From Leptolyngbya sp. BC1307 (lineage in GTDB: Bacteria > Cyanobacteriota > Cyanobacteriia > Phormidesmidales > Phormidesmidaceae), in assembly GCF_002286735.1 (NCBI RefSeq), contig NZ_NRTA01000025.1, positions 1-62,088 on the forward strand: a stretch of 62,088 nucleotides of DNA, read 5' to 3'. Below are positions 42,652 to 52,727 of this stretch, one piece after another. Position numbers and translations under genes: made by a program. Each line of letters starts with the position of its first letter. Position 1 is the first letter of the stretch. The notes under the pieces are model-generated. The model was not told the DNA's origin and did not search any database. It saw only the letters and a list, made by a program, of their open reading frames with translations.

Positions 42652-44316
42652 GTGCCTCAGATGCTGGAGCCAATAGCTGACGAATGTACGATCAAAGCTG
42701 GTTGCACGTCAGCAGATCTAATATCCGAAGTTTCGCCCCCCCCTGAAGCGCTCATGCAGCTGCCGCTAATCGATAGGCAGCAGCGCTTACAGTTACTCTC
42801 ACAGCATCCATCGCTCTACGGTAGCAACTTAGCTGCCGCTGCCGCTACGATTACTCAGACGGCTGCTGAGGTGCTAGCGGTAGACCGGGTCACGCTCTGG
42901 ATGTATACCGCTGATGCTCAGTTTCAGCAAATAGATAGCTATCGTCGGGATCAAGATACCCATGTGGCGGGCGCGGTGATAGCAGTAGCCGATTGCGCCC
43001 AGTACTTTGAGCAGTTGGGCGATCGCTCTGGGCTAGTCGTTGAAAATGTTGCCGAGGCGGCATCCTGCTCAGACGGGTTGATAGGCGTTCTGGTCCGGCA
43101 AAACTACGTTCTTCACCATCCCGGTGCCCTGCTAGAAATGCCCGTTCGCCGTCATGGCAAGGTCGTTGGCGCGCTGTGGTGCGAGTGTGCCCTAGCTAGG
43201 CGGTGGACCGCGCTAGACAGAGTATTCGTACTTTCTATCGCTCTGCATATGACCACCGCTATTGAGGCCCAGCAGCAGCAGGCACTGTTGACCGCAGTCA
43301 AGATTCATGAGCGGCAGCTCAAGCGAGAGACCATTGAGCGTGAGCAAGCTGAGCAGGCGTGGCAGGAAAGCCAGCGCTTTATTCACGGCATTATTGATGC
43401 CAGCACCAATATTCTCTACGTCGATAGCATTGCCGATGGCAGCAACGTCTATATCAGTCGCTGGCTGACCAATGTTTTAGGCTACGAACCCGAAGACTTA
43501 CGTAAGCTAGGTGCGCACTATCTAGAGCAGCTGGTTCATTGGGAAGAGAAGGCCAAAATGATCTTAGAGCGGCGCAAACTGGCCACTATCAGCGACGGGG
43601 AGGTCGTAGAAAATGAATACCGCTTCCGCCATCGTCAGGGCCATTGGCGCTGGCTCCTCTGCCGGGAGACCATATTTCAAAGAGACGATCAGGGCAACCC
43701 GACTCAGATTTTTGGCACGGCCACCGATATCACTAAGCTGAAGCGGGCTGAAGCCAATCTACAGGCATTCAATCAGGAGCTCACGCGACTCGCTCATATG
43801 GACGGACTCACCCAGGTCGCCAACCGTCGCTCATTTGACGACTACTTGGCAAAAGCATGGCAAAACGTTGGCCAGGGGCACTCGTCACTGTCGCTGATCT
43901 TGTGTGACATCGACTACTTCAAAAGCTATAACGATACTTACGGTCATCAAGCGGGCGATGAGTGCTTGAAACGGGTAGCCAAAACAATTGAGCAATCTGC
44001 CAGACGCTCTAATGATTTGGTGGCTCGCTATGGTGGCGAAGAGTTTGCCGTTATTTTGCCGAATACCCATCAGCTTGGGGTGACCAGGGTTGCTCAGGAA
44101 ATTCAGCGACAGGTGCGGCAGTTGGCTATTCCTCACAGTCAGTCACAGGTGAGCAATCAGATTACCCTGAGCCTGGGCATCTCGTCGGTTAGCTCTACTG
44201 AGGAGGTTCATCCTGAGATGCTGATAGCGGCTGCTGATCGGGGCTTGTATCGGGCCAAATTTGAAGGTCGCGATCGCTGCTGCTTTACCGAGATCGGGCC
44301 TCATCAATCACAATGA
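42652..44316 (+). CDS. Diguanylate cyclase with GAF and PAS sensor domains
   Basis: 554 residues from a GTG with AGGTG eight bases upstream (an ATG at 42661 is an alternative). A GAF domain (about 45-205) is followed by a coiled coil (about 206-240), a PAS/PAC domain (about 243-365; RFRHRQGHWRWLLCRETIF) and a GGDEF domain. The active site reads RYGGEEFAVILPN, and RSND five residues ahead is an intact RxxD inhibitory site. It probably makes c-di-GMP in the cytosol under feedback control. No output domain is fused. Confidence 0.92.
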   Translation: MPQMLEPIADECTIKAGCTSADLISEVSPPPEALMQLPLIDRQQRLQLLSQHPSLYGSNLAAAAATITQTAAEVLAVDRVTLWMYTADAQFQQIDSYRRDQDTHVAGAVIAVADCAQYFEQLGDRSGLVVENVAEAASCSDGLIGVLVRQNYVLHHPGALLEMPVRRHGKVVGALWCECALARRWTALDRVFVLSIALHMTTAIEAQQQQALLTAVKIHERQLKRETIEREQAEQAWQESQRFIHGIIDASTNILYVDSIADGSNVYISRWLTNVLGYEPEDLRKLGAHYLEQLVHWEEKAKMILERRKLATISDGEVVENEYRFRHRQGHWRWLLCRETIFQRDDQGNPTQIFGTATDITKLKRAEANLQAFNQELTRLAHMDGLTQVANRRSFDDYLAKAWQNVGQGHSSLSLILCDIDYFKSYNDTYGHQAGDECLKRVAKTIEQSARRSNDLVARYGGEEFAVILPNTHQLGVTRVAQEIQRQVRQLAIPHSQSQVSNQITLSLGISSVSSTEEVHPEMLIAAADRGLYRAKFEGRDRCCFTEIGPHQSQ

Positions 44317-44353
44317 CACCTGTGATCCGTTCAGATAGATTCAGATAGAGCCG

Positions 44354-44827
44354 ATGAAAACCAATGCTGCTCGCATACTAGACACCCTCGGCATTGAGTA
44401 TGATCTGCTGACCTATGCAGTCGATCTTGAAGACCTCACCGCAACGTCAACCGCTCAAAAGCTAGGGCTACCCGTTGATCAGGTGTTTAAGACGTTGGTG
44501 CTGAAAGGCGACCGGCATGGCATTGCGCTAGCGGTCATCCCTGGCGGCTATCAGCTCGACCTCAAAGCGCTAGCCCGGCTGAGTGGCGATCGCAAAGTAG
44601 ATACCGTCCCGCTCAAGCAGGTACAGCCACTAACGGGCTACGTTCGCGGCGGGGTCACTGCGATCGCCTGCAAAAAGCCTTACCCTGTCTATCTAGATGA
44701 ATGGGCTCAGGCCTATGAGCGAATCGCCGTTTCCGCCGGAATGCGGGGGCAGATGATCCAGCTATCGACCGCTGACTACATCAGGGCAACGGGGGCCGTT
44801 ATCGGCGCAATTTCTCATGAGAACTAG
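44354..44827 (+). CDS. ybaK: YbaK/EbsC Cys-tRNA(Pro) deacylase
   Basis: 157 residues. It is the YbaK fold: AARILDTLGIEYDLLTYA, then LGLPVDQVFKTLVLKGDRHG (about 38-57) with the conserved Lys, and GYVRGGVTAIACKKPYPVY (about 95-113). It hydrolyses Cys mischarged on tRNA(Pro) (ProX/YbaK). It lies one gene from proS, which makes Cys-tRNA(Pro) by error, so the pairing is functional. Gene follows the diguanylate cyclase by 37 nt. Confidence 0.92.
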   Translation: MKTNAARILDTLGIEYDLLTYAVDLEDLTATSTAQKLGLPVDQVFKTLVLKGDRHGIALAVIPGGYQLDLKALARLSGDRKVDTVPLKQVQPLTGYVRGGVTAIACKKPYPVYLDEWAQAYERIAVSAGMRGQMIQLSTADYIRATGAVIGAISHEN

Positions 44828-45162
44828 CTTCAGAACTATAGCGTTACCCGGATGCATTCGGGTGACGCTAGTTACTTGGCCTGTTGTTATGCAAAGGTTT
44901 TGCCTGCGTTGCTTGCTGTATTCAAGCCAAGTGACCAACGCTATATAGCGCTGACAAAAATCATTGAGTGAGCAGATACTTGTCAAATGCGCTGAGTCGC
45001 CCTTCGTCTTGCGCTGGAGTTTGAGACCGGGTAGGTTTGTCGTGGCCGGATGCTCTAGACTGATCTGAGATTGATGGCGCTAGACGCGACTGAGATGAGC
45101 GCTCAGGCTGGGCGGCTCGATGATTATTGTCCATATCAGGTATTTAAGGTTAGAGGGGGCTT
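44828..45162. other. Intergenic region between ybaK and proS
   Basis: 335 nt. The left half is the inverted-repeat-bounded element at 44837-44945. The right half up to proS has no convincing ORF. GAGGGGGC stands just before the proS start. Confidence 0.5.
44837..44945. mobile_element. Candidate MITE-like or structured element with short terminal inverted repeats
   Basis: A 109-bp stretch bounded by TATAGCGTT (44837-44845) and AACGCTATA (44937-44945), with an internal hairpin TAGCGTTACCCG / CGGGTGACGCTA (44839-44850 / 44859-44870) and a GTTACTTGGC / GCCAAGTGAC pair (44871-44880 / 44927-44936). There is no transposase. It could equally be a termination or RNA-protection element of ybaK. Confidence 0.35.
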
Positions 45163-46992
45163 ATGCGACTGTCTCAAATGCTGTTTGTCACGCTGCGAGA
45201 AGATCCGGCAGAGGCAGAGATTCCAAGTCACAAGCTGCTGCTGCGGGCGGGCTACATACGCCGCATCTCTAGCGGTCTCTATGCTTATTTGCCCTTACTG
45301 CTGCGCGTGCTCGATAAGATATCGGCGATTGTGCGCGAAGAAATGGACGCGACGGGCGCTCAAGAATGTCTGCTGCCGCAGCTGCAACCGGCTGCTCTCT
45401 GGCAGGAGTCAGGCCGCTGGGATATGTACACCAAGGCTGAGGGGATTATGTTTACCCTGGGCGATCGCCGTCAGCAAGAGCTGGCGCTTGGCCCGACGCA
45501 TGAAGAAGTGATCACGGCGATCGCCCGCGACATGATCCGCTCGTACCGCCAGCTACCGTTGCATCTCTACCAGCTGCAGACCAAGTTCCGTGACGAGATA
45601 CGCCCCCGGTTTGGTCTTTTGCGCGGGCGCGAATTTATTATGAAAGACGGCTATTCTTTCCATACCGATACCGATAGCCTGAAGCAAACCTATGACGATA
45701 TGTATGTGGCCTACAGCAATATGCTGCGGCGCTGCGGCGTAGCGTTTCGCGCGGTTGATGCGGATTCTGGGGCGATCGGCGGCTCTGGCTCAACAGAATT
45801 TATGGTGCTGGCAGAAGCCGGTGAAGACGAGGTGCTCTATACCGCCGATGGTAAGTATGCTGCCAACGTTGAAAAAGCCGTTTCCCTAGCGCCAGAGGCA
45901 GTTCCTTCGCCGTTTAAGACTTACGAAAAGCGAGATACGCCCAACACGCCGACAATTGCTTCGCTGGCCAAATTTTTAGACTGCTCGCCCACGCAGATCG
46001 TTAAAAACGTTTTGTATCAGGTGACCTACGACCGTGAGCCTGAGGGTGAGCAGTCGGTGCTGGTGCTGGTGAGCATTCGCGGCGATCAGGATGTGAATGA
46101 GGTGAAGCTGCAAAATGCTTTGACCAATCTGGCGGCTGACTATGGGGCCGCGACGGTGTTAGCTCTGGAAGTTCCTGACGCAGAGAATCAGGCAAAGTGG
46201 GCGGCGAAACCGCTGCCGCTGGGCTACATCGCGCCCAATTTAGCCGATGACTATATTTCTCCAGAAAAAGCCAAGGCGGCAGGAATAGCGCCCAAGTTTT
46301 TGCGGCTGGTAGATGAAACGGCGGCACCGCTAGAAAATTTTGTGACGGGTTCAAATGAGAGTGGCTATCACATCGTTGGCGGTAACTGGGGCGCGGAGTT
46401 TACGCTGCCGTCACACCGGATGGATCTGCGGAAGGCGATCGCTGGCGACCGGGCCGTCCACGATCCCAATCAGACCATTCAAACTGCTCGGGGCATTGAA
46501 ATCGGCCATATCTTTCAGCTAGGTCACAAGTATTCGACAGCGATGGGAGCCACCTATACCGCTGAAAATGGGACTGAAGTACCGCTAGAAATGGGCTGCT
46601 ATGGCGTGGGCGTTTCACGGCTAGCGCAGGCAGCCGTCGAGCAGTCTTACGATAAAAACGGGATTATTTGGCCGGTGGCGATCGCCCCTTACCATGCCAT
46701 TGTCGTCGTGCCGAATATCGGTGATGCCGACCAGATGGCCGCCGCCGAAAAGCTACACGACGAGCTGAACGCAGCGGGCGTTGAAACCCTCCTAGATGAC
46801 CGCAAAGAGCGAGCCGGGGTGAAGTTTAAAGACGCCGAGTTGATTGGCATTCCCTTTCGGATTGTGACGGGGCGATCGCTCAAGAACGGCAAGGTAGAAG
46901 TCGTCAAACGTGCTGGCGGTGACGCTGAAGAAATAGCGCTAGAGGCAGTCGTCGATACGCTCAAGGACTGGGTCGAGGCAGCGGTGCGCTAG
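45163..46992 (+). CDS. proS: Prolyl-tRNA synthetase
   Basis: 609 residues. Class II core motifs: [20 protein letters not shown] near the start, motif 2 [26 protein letters not shown] (from about 138), and motif 3 [17 protein letters not shown] near 485. An INS editing domain with YbaK fold lies at about 230-395, and an anticodon-binding domain ends the protein. It charges tRNA(Pro). A one-base overlap with the next gene (TAGTG) indicates an operon. Confidence 0.96.
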   Translation: MRLSQMLFVTLREDPAEAEIPSHKLLLRAGYIRRISSGLYAYLPLLLRVLDKISAIVREEMDATGAQECLLPQLQPAALWQESGRWDMYTKAEGIMFTLGDRRQQELALGPTHEEVITAIARDMIRSYRQLPLHLYQLQTKFRDEIRPRFGLLRGREFIMKDGYSFHTDTDSLKQTYDDMYVAYSNMLRRCGVAFRAVDADSGAIGGSGSTEFMVLAEAGEDEVLYTADGKYAANVEKAVSLAPEAVPSPFKTYEKRDTPNTPTIASLAKFLDCSPTQIVKNVLYQVTYDREPEGEQSVLVLVSIRGDQDVNEVKLQNALTNLAADYGAATVLALEVPDAENQAKWAAKPLPLGYIAPNLADDYISPEKAKAAGIAPKFLRLVDETAAPLENFVTGSNESGYHIVGGNWGAEFTLPSHRMDLRKAIAGDRAVHDPNQTIQTARGIEIGHIFQLGHKYSTAMGATYTAENGTEVPLEMGCYGVGVSRLAQAAVEQSYDKNGIIWPVAIAPYHAIVVVPNIGDADQMAAAEKLHDELNAAGVETLLDDRKERAGVKFKDAELIGIPFRIVTGRSLKNGKVEVVKRAGGDAEEIALEAVVDTLKDWVEAAVR

Positions 46993-47816
46993 TGGAACTC
47001 CTCACCGTTTTACTCTCTGGTTTGCTGCTGCTGATTTCGCCGGTTGGCATCGTGCTTGATCAGGTGGCTGAAAATGCCATTCGCTCGCGTCTATCTGGCG
47101 TTGAGAGCTTGGACGTGCGGATAGACAATGGCTCGTCTCTGCAATTATTGCAGGGCCGGGTTGACCGGGTGCGCATTGCCGGTCGGGGAGTTTTGCCAGT
47201 ACCGGGTTTGCGTTTGGCAGTGGCCGAGCTAGAGACTGACCCGATTGACCTGGAGTTTAAAAGCTTGCGCCAGGGGCAGGTAGTGCTCGATCAGCCGTTG
47301 CAGGGAGCGGTGCGGCTAGTGCTGACCGAAGCCGATCTGAATACTTTTTTAGCGTCTCCTGCTGTGGCAGAACGCCTGAGCCAAATTAGGATCGGTGGGC
47401 TCAATGCAGCCCAGGCGAGGGAGCGCGATCGCTACCGTATTAACAATCCATCTATTCAGTTTTTGGCAAGCGATCGCCTGAAGATTACCGTAGAGCTTGA
47501 AGATTTAGTTCAGTCGGAAACGCTGTTTTTAGAAGCAGAGACGGGGCTGATGATTACGGCAGGCGATCGCCTCACCCTTACTAAGCCCACGCTCATCGTC
47601 AACGGTCAACCCGCCCCTCAGCGCCTGGTAGACACCCTGCTAGGCGCTGTCAACGAACGCCTGAGCTTGCAGCAGTTAGACCGACGCGGCTTAACTGCGC
47701 GGGTAATCGACTTTGCCTTACAAGATGAAGCTCTAGAACTTGCCCTATGGATACGGGTAGATCCGAGCGTCACAGCACCAGCAGTAGCAGCAGCCGGCGC
47801 AGCCGACTTAGAATAA
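46992..47816 (+). CDS. DUF2993 domain-containing protein
   Basis: 274 residues from a GTG that overlaps the proS stop. A short hydrophobic N-terminus (about 1-25, LTVLLSGLLLLISPVGIVL) leads to the DUF2993 beta-rich region: VRIDNGSSLQLLQGRVDRVRIAGRG, LTEADLNTFLASPAV and LTLTKPTLIVNGQPAP. The family is widespread in cyanobacteria and actinobacteria. It is likely a membrane-anchored lipid- or ligand-binding protein, role unknown. Confidence 0.85.
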   Translation: MELLTVLLSGLLLLISPVGIVLDQVAENAIRSRLSGVESLDVRIDNGSSLQLLQGRVDRVRIAGRGVLPVPGLRLAVAELETDPIDLEFKSLRQGQVVLDQPLQGAVRLVLTEADLNTFLASPAVAERLSQIRIGGLNAAQARERDRYRINNPSIQFLASDRLKITVELEDLVQSETLFLEAETGLMITAGDRLTLTKPTLIVNGQPAPQRLVDTLLGAVNERLSLQQLDRRGLTARVIDFALQDEALELALWIRVDPSVTAPAVAAAGAADLE

Positions 47817-47873
47817 GTTCATTCACCTGTCGGTTTACTTAGGCCACTTAATCTCCAAATTAGAGGGCAGCCC

Positions 47874-48491
47874 ATGACTTACGCCGTCTCTCGCCGCTAC
47901 CAAGACTCTCAAGAGTATCTAGATGACGATCAGCTGTCTGCTGAACGGAACTATCGCTTGCTCAGCACCGGAGAACTGATTGAAGTGTCTTCAGAAGATG
48001 ATATCAATTTGAGACTGGCTTCTGTTGTATTAGGTGTTTGCTTTTCTCTTATGAACAATAGGGCGCTTCTGAGTAGAATTCGCAATGGCAATAAAGAGAT
48101 TCAGGTGCGGCCCGTGGGTGATAAGCAGGTGAATCGTAAGCCCGACTTGATGGTAATGCAGCCTGAGCATTTAGAGATGGCGAGGCAGGCTATTCTATTA
48201 GGCATGACACCGCCTTTATTTGTTGCAGAAGTGGTGAGCCCGGGGCCAGAGAGTAGGCCAGAGAGTAGCGCTAACTACCAGCGTGACTACGTTTGGAAGC
48301 GTGAGCAATATCAAGAATGGTGCATTCCCGAATACTGGATTATCGATCCGCATCGCGATCAGGTGACGGTGCTAACGCTCGTCAACGAGACTTACCAGGA
48401 GAAAGTGTATCAAGAAGATAGTCAGATTGAGTCTGTTGTCTTTCCAGAGTTTAGAGAAGCGGCTAAAGACGTTCTGACCGGGCAGATTTAG
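47874..48491 (+). CDS. Uma2-family (DUF820) restriction-endonuclease-like protein
   Basis: 205 residues, with the family core NRKPDLMVMQPEHL (about 85-98), FVAEVVSPGPES (about 118) and YQEWCIPEYWIIDPHRDQV (about 150-168). The PDL and VAEVVSPG residues fit the metal-binding PD-(D/E)XK motif. Function unknown, as for the gene at 3055-3708. It converges on cobN with 16 nt between stops. Confidence 0.87.
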   Translation: MTYAVSRRYQDSQEYLDDDQLSAERNYRLLSTGELIEVSSEDDINLRLASVVLGVCFSLMNNRALLSRIRNGNKEIQVRPVGDKQVNRKPDLMVMQPEHLEMARQAILLGMTPPLFVAEVVSPGPESRPESSANYQRDYVWKREQYQEWCIPEYWIIDPHRDQVTVLTLVNETYQEKVYQEDSQIESVVFPEFREAAKDVLTGQI

Positions 48492-48507
48492 AACTTTAGA
48501 TAAAGCC

Positions 48508-51500
48508 TCATCCGATGCCGGATAGTCCTGCTTCTATTTGGCCTTCGGCAGTGTGGGCGATCGCTCTCAGCCCATCCACTTTCTCCTCACTCGCGCCTTG
48601 CCAAAGACCTCGCTGATTGGCCTCAAGCAGGCGCTCAGCCATATCGCGCAGCGCCCAAGGGTTAGATTTTTCGATGAACTTGCGCACTGCCGGGTCAAAC
48701 ACATAGGCATCGGCGACGCCTTCATACATATGGTTTTCTACGCAGCCGGTTGTTGCGTCGTAAGCGAATAGATAATCTACCGTAGCGGCCATTTCAAACG
48801 CGCCTTTGTAGCCGTGACGCATCACGCCTGCTATCCATTTAGGGTTTACAACTCGGGAGCGGTAGACGCGGGCAATTTCAGATTTGAGCGATCGCACCTT
48901 CGGATTTTCGGGCACTGCATTATCGCCGAAGTAAGTGGTTGGCGACTCTCCTCGCTGCGCCTTCACCGCTGCAGTTAGCCCACCCTGGAACTGATAATAA
49001 TCGTCAGAGTCGAGCAGGTCATGTTCGCGGTTGTCCTGATTTTGCAAGACAATCTGCATCTGCGAAAGCCTCTGACTGAAGGCTTCTGAGGCGCTGTGGC
49101 CATCAGCTTGGCCGGTGTAAGCGTAACCGCTCCAGTTGATATAAGCGCGAGCTAAGTCAGCGTCACTCTCCCAGTTTTGCGCTTCGATCAGGCCCTGGAG
49201 CCCGGCTCCGTATGCGCCAGGTTTAGATCCGAAAATGCGATAGCGCGATCGCTCTAAACTCTGTTGATCATTTAGCCCCTGCTGCTGCCAATGGGCGTAG
49301 TCTCTTTGCACCTGAGCGGCCAGCGGATTTTGCTCGGGTGGTTCATCTAAAGCAGAAACAGCGTTCACCGCCTGGTCAAACAAAGAGATTAAGTTAGGAA
49401 AGGCATCACGGAAAAAGCCAGAGATCCGCAGTGTCACATCGACCCGAGGGCGACCCAGCAGAGACACAGGCAAAATCTCGAAGTCAACCACTCGCCGACT
49501 AGGGCCATCCCACACCGGGCGGACGCCCAGGAGGGCCAATGCTTCTGCCATGTCGTCGCCACCTGTGCGCATGGCCGCTGTGCCCCACATTGACAGGCCG
49601 AGCGTGCGCGGATACTCACCGTTTTCTTGCGTGTAGTTCTCAACCAAAATTTCAGCAGCTTTGCGGCCTACGTCCCAGGCGCTTTCGGTGGGGATGGCGC
49701 GGATATCGACGGAGTAGAAGTTGCGTCCGGTCGGTAAAACCTCGGGGCGATTGCGGGTAGGGGCTCCCGATGGGCCGCTAGGAATGTAGCCACCGTTGAG
49801 GCCGTGGAGGAGATGGGTGATTTCGTCGGTGGTGCGGGTGAGGTTGGGGATGAGGGTGTGAGTGACCCAGGTAAGAACAGGTTGGAGGGGAAGGGGAAGA
49901 GGAGAAGAAAGAAGGGGGGAAGCAAGAAGGGTGCCTATGTAGGTGGCGGCTTGTTGTTCGATGCGTTCTACAACGTCGCCAACGGTGCGGCAGTCGGGTG
50001 GGGTTTTGGCTGGCCAAGGCTCACTGAGGTCGGCGGTGAGGGGGTCGAGGTCGAGCTGCCAGGCTTGGGCGATCGCTCTGCTCAAACCCATGTGCGCTGA
50101 ACTGGGGGCTGAACTGGGGTGACGGGCGATCGCGACGATCAGATCTCTGAGCTGCCTGCCTTCAGGACACTGGCCGTAGATGTGCAGGCCGTCTCGAATC
50201 TGGGCTTCTTTGAGTTCGCAGAGGTAGCCGTCGATCTGGGGTAGCCAGGTTTGTAAATGGTCGGACTGAGCTTGAGGGGCAGCTGTTAAGTTCAAGTCCT
50301 GCTGCAAGTCGGTGTTGTTGAGCAGGGTGATGATTTTGTCGGCGATGATCAGTAGGCGCGTCGGGTCGAGGTTTTGGGCTTCGTAGTATTCATCGACCAG
50401 GCTTTCTAGCTGCTGTAAGGGGCCGTACAGTTCGGCGCGGGTCATCGGTGGGGTGAGATGGTCGAGAATGACGGCTTGCGATCGCCGCTTGGCCTGAGCC
50501 CCTTCACCCGGATCGTTGACGATGAACGGGTAGAAATGCGGCATTGGGCCAAAAGCGGCTTCTGGATAGCACTGGGCTGAGAGCGCAATGCCCTTGCCGG
50601 GCAGCCATTCTAGATTGCCATGCTTACCGACATGGACAACGGCATCGGCGGCAAAGTGATGGCGCAGCCAGTGGTAAAAGCCCAGGTAGGCATGAGTGGG
50701 CTCTAAATCGGGGGCATGATAGTTCAAACTCGGATCGAGATCGTAGCCCCGGCTAGGCTGAATGCCGACAAAAATATTGCCAAACTGGAGGCCTGAAATC
50801 GGTAGTGCTGAGCGTTCAGATAGCCCTGGCGCTCCGGCTGAAAAGCGCTGCCATTCTGCGGCGGCAGTGCCCCATCGCTGAGTCACGCCGCGCTTTACCG
50901 CTGCGGGCAAAGTGTCAAAGAATGCCTGATAGTTGGCTTCAGAGAGCGTTTGATGGCTGGGCCGCAAACCGTAGCTTTCAGGATCGTTGGTGACGCCCTG
51001 CGCCAGCTGTGCCATCAGGTCATCGCCGGTTTTGGGCAAATCACCCACGGTGTAGCCTGCCTGCTTCAGCGCCTGCAGTATGTTGAGACAGCTAGCAGGC
51101 GTATCGAGCCCGACGCCATTGGCGATGCGACCATCGCGGTTGGGATAGTTAGCCAGCACCAGGGCAATCTTACGGTTTTCAGGAGAGGTGCGCCGCAGCC
51201 GAATCCAGCGGGCCGCTAAGTCGGCGACAAAGGCCACGCGATCGCCCTCTGGCTCGTACATCACCACATCAGTTTGTAGTTTGCTCCCCGCTGCCGTTTG
51301 CGCCGCCTTAAAAGAGACTGCTCTCGTGATAATGCGCCCGTCTACTTCGGGCAAGGCAACATTCATGGCAATATCGCGCGGCGTCAGTCCCTGAGGGTGA
51401 TTTTGCCACTGTTCGCGGGGGCTGCCGCTACAGATAGCTTGCAATACGGGTATATCTAAGGCTTGCCACAGGTCGAATGCAGTAGCACCAGCGGCGGGCT

Positions 51501-52416
51501 GAGTAAGGTTGGCGACAGCAAAGCTAGTGGTATTGATCAATAGCTCAATGGGGCGATCGCTATCCGCCTGACAATAGTGCAAGAGCGACTGCTGAATTTC
51601 AGTTTCTTTTAGAGAAGACACGTAGATAGGCACAGGTTGCAGTCCCCGCTGAGCCAATGCAGCGGCAATGGCTTCAATGACTTTTGTGTTGCCCGATAGA
51701 TAATGCGCCCGGTAAAAAAGAATGCCAACTTTTGCGCCTACTAAAGCGGGTAAGTGATTTTGCTGGGAGCTTAATATCTGTTCATTAAGTTGTTTGCTAA
51801 ATCGCGTTTTCTCGATGCTTTGAAGTGAGGACCCTGAACTAAATAAAGGATCATTTTCAATTTCAGAAGTGGCAAATGTACCTATCCGGGGAATGCGCTG
51901 TGGCACAGGCGGCTGATAGTGAGTAGCGAGGGTGCGATCGCTGATATAAAGCAGCCCATTGCGTAAGTTATTGACCCCGCCTTCGGTAAAGTACTGCCAC
52001 AGCTGATTGACCACCGCTAACGGCACTGTGGAGTGACCCATCAGGTCAAGATCGGGGCGGTCATCTCCGGGCATGACGACCAGCGCTGCGCCGGTTTCTG
52101 CGGCGATCGCCTTCACCACTTCTAGCCCGTAAGACCAGTATGCTCGTCCGCCTAACACTCTTAAAACAATCAGCTGGGCATGGCGCAGCACTGTGTCGGC
52201 GTAGGTATCAATAGTGAGCTGCTGCTGGAGCTGCAATAGATTGAGGCTGCGCAGATCGCTAAAGCCCACGGGCAAGCCGGTCAGCGCCTGGCTCAGGGCT
52301 GAGATGTCTGTATCAGCGGCTGTTAATACAACGATGGGCGCGGGCGTTTGCTCAATGAAAACGACGCCTTCTGCGCTGCTGTCCCATCCGCCGGGTGTGG
52401 CTGCTAAACGGTGCAT
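48508..52416 (-). CDS. cobN: Cobaltochelatase subunit CobN-like protein
   Basis: 1302 residues, typical of CobN. It begins MHRLAATPGGWDSSAEGVV. The large chelatase domain has YHAPDLEPTHAYLGFYHWL, VHVGKHGNLEWLPGKGI and, near residue 1000, LGLSMWGTAAMRTGGDDMAEAL and LRISGFFRDAFPNLI. CobN, with ATPase subunits, inserts cobalt into hydrogenobyrinic acid diamide for B12. Mg-chelatase H is a close relative, but the N-terminus favours CobN. A polypurine tract (49884-49922) encodes a Ser/Pro/Leu-rich loop. No B12 riboswitch was found upstream. Confidence 0.88.
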   Translation of the reverse strand: MHRLAATPGGWDSSAEGVVFIEQTPAPIVVLTAADTDISALSQALTGLPVGFSDLRSLNLLQLQQQLTIDTYADTVLRHAQLIVLRVLGGRAYWSYGLEVVKAIAAETGAALVVMPGDDRPDLDLMGHSTVPLAVVNQLWQYFTEGGVNNLRNGLLYISDRTLATHYQPPVPQRIPRIGTFATSEIENDPLFSSGSSLQSIEKTRFSKQLNEQILSSQQNHLPALVGAKVGILFYRAHYLSGNTKVIEAIAAALAQRGLQPVPIYVSSLKETEIQQSLLHYCQADSDRPIELLINTTSFAVANLTQPAAGATAFDLWQALDIPVLQAICSGSPREQWQNHPQGLTPRDIAMNVALPEVDGRIITRAVSFKAAQTAAGSKLQTDVVMYEPEGDRVAFVADLAARWIRLRRTSPENRKIALVLANYPNRDGRIANGVGLDTPASCLNILQALKQAGYTVGDLPKTGDDLMAQLAQGVTNDPESYGLRPSHQTLSEANYQAFFDTLPAAVKRGVTQRWGTAAAEWQRFSAGAPGLSERSALPISGLQFGNIFVGIQPSRGYDLDPSLNYHAPDLEPTHAYLGFYHWLRHHFAADAVVHVGKHGNLEWLPGKGIALSAQCYPEAAFGPMPHFYPFIVNDPGEGAQAKRRSQAVILDHLTPPMTRAELYGPLQQLESLVDEYYEAQNLDPTRLLIIADKIITLLNNTDLQQDLNLTAAPQAQSDHLQTWLPQIDGYLCELKEAQIRDGLHIYGQCPEGRQLRDLIVAIARHPSSAPSSAHMGLSRAIAQAWQLDLDPLTADLSEPWPAKTPPDCRTVGDVVERIEQQAATYIGTLLASPLLSSPLPLPLQPVLTWVTHTLIPNLTRTTDEITHLLHGLNGGYIPSGPSGAPTRNRPEVLPTGRNFYSVDIRAIPTESAWDVGRKAAEILVENYTQENGEYPRTLGLSMWGTAAMRTGGDDMAEALALLGVRPVWDGPSRRVVDFEILPVSLLGRPRVDVTLRISGFFRDAFPNLISLFDQAVNAVSALDEPPEQNPLAAQVQRDYAHWQQQGLNDQQSLERSRYRIFGSKPGAYGAGLQGLIEAQNWESDADLARAYINWSGYAYTGQADGHSASEAFSQRLSQMQIVLQNQDNREHDLLDSDDYYQFQGGLTAAVKAQRGESPTTYFGDNAVPENPKVRSLKSEIARVYRSRVVNPKWIAGVMRHGYKGAFEMAATVDYLFAYDATTGCVENHMYEGVADAYVFDPAVRKFIEKSNPWALRDMAERLLEANQRGLWQGASEEKVDGLRAIAHTAEGQIEAGLSGIG

Positions 52417-52727
52417 AAAGTCGGAAACATAAAAGAACTATTGAGATAACGGCAGATAGAGATCAGTGGGGGTTACGATCATCAAAGTAAAATTAAAACT
52501 ATCAATTAAGCTGTCTGAAAACTCTACAAGAGCTAACAGCCGCTGGCATGATGCCGCTGATTTTATTGCTTGATTAACTTAAGAAACTTTTAACTTTTTT
52601 GCTGTCAAACTAAGCCTCCTTCGACAATTTTTTATGACGTAGCTAATAGCTGACAAGTGATCGCTGCCTTTATTCCGTCACAGCTTTGAGCTTGGTCAAA
52701 GCATTCTACGTTTTGCGCAAGTCCCCC

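Noticed and set aside
52417-52685. Possible cobalamin riboswitch before cobN
   Set aside because: A GCCACTG-type B12 box and its surroundings were not found.
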